NCBI GenBank assembly: GCA_031278315.1
Contig: JAITKS010000300.1
Location: 1 to 16,475 of the forward strand
Reading direction: 5' to 3'
Source: Planctomycetaceae bacterium
GTDB lineage: Bacteria > Planctomycetota > Planctomycetia > Pirellulales > Thermoguttaceae
Length of the DNA: 16,475 nucleotides
Both the position numbers and the translations under genes were made by a program. This document shows, piece after piece, positions 15,548 to 16,475 of the stretch; the stretch's first letter is position 1; each line of letters begins with the position of its first letter. The notes under the pieces are model-generated. The model searched no databases. It worked only from the letters and a program-made list of their open reading frames with translations, and was not told where the DNA came from.

Positions 15548-15695
15548 GAAAAATAAATTTTTTACAATAGTTTTTTAGTTCCCTATCCTATTGTTGTGGT
15601 AATTTGTTGTTTTATTAATAGAGTATAATAGCGGGACAAGTTGAGTGTTTGTGAGAAGTCAATAATTCGTTTGTTACGAACTGTTGTACCCTCAC

Positions 15696-15723
15696 TTGAC
15701 CGCATAGAGAGAGATGATATAAT
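15696..15723 (+). promoter_or_regulatory. Probable pre-crRNA promoter in CRISPR leader
   Basis: TTGACC (15696-15701), a 16-nt spacer and a perfect TATAAT (15718-15723), the best sigma70-like site in the window. Transcription would start near 15730 and enter the first repeat about 125 nt later, in the direction that places the repeat hairpin 5' of each spacer. A second TATAAT (15624-15629) lacks a well-spaced -35 box. Confidence 0.6.
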
Positions 15724-15854
15724 TCGCACTTCGTTTTTTGCAAATATTCAGAAAAAAATGGACAAAAAGCAATTAAATTTGTTAAAAAAATCCCATTTTT
15801 TTCTTGAAGTTTCATGCGTAAATACTTTATGCTTAAAAACTTTTGCAAAAGACA

Positions 15855-16099
15855 ATTACAAAAGCCCCTCAAATCGAAGGGGTTCTGAAACAAAAAGTTT
15901 TTTTGCATGTTGCTTATAACATTAATTACAAAAGCCCCTCAAATCGAAGGGGTTCTGAAACAAAATCGCCTGTTTTAGTTGGTTAATTTTTGATTACAAA
16001 AGCCCCTCAAATCGAAGGGGTTCTGAAACCAGCCCGCTTTGTTGCATCTGGAATAGCGTTTAATTACAAAAGCCCATCAGATCGAAGGGGTTCAGAAAC
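15855..16099 (+). CRISPR. Type VI-D CRISPR array, 4 repeats and 3 spacers
   Basis: Repeats lie at 15855-15891, 15925-15961, 15993-16029 and 16063-16099. The first three are identical over 37 nt; the usual Cas13d unit is 36 nt and the leading A may be chance. Each starts ATTACAAAAG, contains the hairpin CCCCTCAAATCGAAGGGG and ends TTCTGAAAC. CCCC pairs with GGGG, and TC with GA inside, leaving a bulged A, as in known Cas13d repeats. Spacers are 33, 31 and 33 nt (15892-15924, 15962-15992, 16030-16062) and none matches elsewhere in the window by eye. The fourth repeat has three changes (CCCC to CCCA, CAAAT to CAGAT, TTCTG to TTCAG), marking it as the leader-distal end. crRNAs read on the plus strand. 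Confidence 0.97.
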
Positions 16100-16127
16100 T
16101 CTCTTTTCAGTGGGATCCTATTCTTCT

Positions 16128-16475
16128 GCTGCTATTGCTAAAAAGACGGTTTTTTTTGATTCGTCAACATGCCGTAACTCGTTGGAAGCCGACAACCGAG
16201 TTGGTTCAGGTCGGCGAAGTGAAAACGGGGACTGTTTTTGAACAACAAAGATATTTGGAAAGTCCTGAAACCAAGTAGCGTTTATCTATTCGTCGTATTG
16301 AAGTTCGGCTTCAATCTGCGACACGGGATGGAGACATTGTTTTGGGAATATTTTCCAATCTTCCTGAAACCGTGTCGGCAACAGAGATCGGTGAAGCGTA
16401 TCGAAAACGTTGGCGGATAGAGGCAGCCTTTCAGAAGTTGGAAGAGTTATTAGCAGGAGAAATTACGACATTAGC
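16128..16475 (+). pseudogene. Truncated, frameshifted DDE (IS4-type) transposase remnant, runs off window
   Basis: The C-terminal part of a cut-and-paste transposase survives. Frame 1 gives AAIAKKTVFF up to a T8 tract (16150-16157). A frame change there continues as IRQHAVTRWKPTTELVQVGE, then GTVFEQQRYLESPETK, an in-frame TAG (16276-16278), RLSIRRIEVRLQSATRDGD, IFSNLPETVSATEIGEAYRK and RWRIEAAFQKLEELLAGEI. The YRKRWRIEAAFQ segment carries the catalytic Glu of the DDE triad (Y-x2-R-x3-E pattern of IS4-like enzymes); FVIRQH- and LTNLP-like segments are also family features. The N-terminal two-thirds, including the first catalytic Asp residues, is missing. A frameshift, a stop and truncation make it inactive unless the T8 tract is a sequencing error and TAG is misread. 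It starts within 30 bp of the last CRISPR repeat. Confidence 0.85.

Larger units (their letters stand above)
15045..15854. other. cas13d-array spacer and probable CRISPR leader
   Basis: An 810-bp non-coding stretch. Left to right it contains copy B of a structured element (about 15130-15225), AT-rich sequence with small duplications (CTTGACAT at about 15315-15330), an inverted copy of the dispersed hairpin element (15479-15547), a promoter (15696-15723), an A7-T-CCC-A-T7 hairpin (15784-15802), GCGTAAA/TTTATGC (15816-15832) and the palindrome CTTTTGCAAAAG (15840-15851) 3 nt before the first repeat. The ORF at 15641-15919 runs into the array and is not credible. No WYL or adaptation gene is encoded. 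Confidence 0.6.

Noticed and set aside
15045..15854. A tracrRNA or a WYL accessory gene in the cas13d-array gap
   Set aside because: No anti-repeat to the CRISPR repeat and no open frame of suitable length were found; Cas13d does not need a tracrRNA.
15641..15919. 92-residue plus-strand ORF between cas13d and the array
   Set aside because: It runs through the leader and into the first CRISPR repeat, has no Shine-Dalgarno and resembles no family.
15990..16241. 83-residue ORF across the last repeats
   Set aside because: It encodes the repeat units themselves; only its end (from about 16128) overlaps real transposase-derived sequence, which is annotated as a pseudogene.
16238..16420. 60-residue ORF in the last 250 bp
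   Set aside because: Wrong frame: the neighbouring frame gives clear transposase motifs (RWRIEAAFQ), so this ORF is a shadow of the pseudogene.

Overview
This is an AT-rich bacterial chromosome segment, mostly housekeeping genes, with a complete Type VI-D CRISPR-Cas13d locus at its right end. The translational and transcriptional genes are clearly bacterial: rpsB, rplM, rpsI and rpoA. They are scattered as single genes with long spacers instead of sitting in their usual operons. Together with a stand-alone exosortase-associated (EpsI-type) protein, a POT peptide transporter carrying a long insert, PPi-dependent phosphofructokinase and mostly weak Shine-Dalgarno sites, this makes a low-GC Planctomycetota-like host (gut or anaerobic lineage) my best guess. 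That is an inference; I cannot run a phylogeny. Cas13d has mainly been described from Ruminococcus/Eubacterium-type Firmicutes and gut metagenomes, so the host assignment matters.

Layout: 1-985 gene-free, rich in direct and inverted repeats; rpsB (986-1708); PduO-type cobalamin adenosyltransferase (1860-2372); a repeat-rich spacer with a candidate promoter; rplM (3088-3570); rpsI (3887-4312); a bidirectional terminator (4386-4415); tmk on the minus strand (4487-5260) with an Asn-rich insert; PPi-dependent phosphofructokinase (5706-7058); rpoA (7325-8329); EpsI-type protein (8705-9388); POT transporter (9809-11821); cas13d (12126-15044); an 811-bp spacer with dispersed repeats and a likely leader; a four-repeat CRISPR array (15855-16099); and a broken DDE transposase running off the end (16128-16475).

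The defence locus works as a unit. The 972-residue Cas13d has two HEPN RNase motifs (R267-x4-H272 and R850-x4-H855), at positions typical of Cas13d. The array repeats have the Cas13d-type CCCC/GGGG stem-loop and end in GAAAC, so crRNAs would be made on the plus strand with the handle 5' of the spacer. A good TTGACC-16-TATAAT promoter lies about 130 bp before the first repeat, and the last repeat is degenerate. No cas1, cas2, WYL-domain accessory or tracrRNA is visible. The array ends next to a truncated, frameshifted transposase.

Outside the genes, two diverged copies of an approximately 90-nt element (about 9441-9550 and 15130-15225) share blocks and a hairpin with compensatory changes, so they are a candidate structured RNA or structured repeat family. 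A second dispersed inverted-repeat element occurs at 8474-8555 and, inverted, at 15479-15547. Almost every intergenic region carries a short tandem duplication with a 12-22 bp period.
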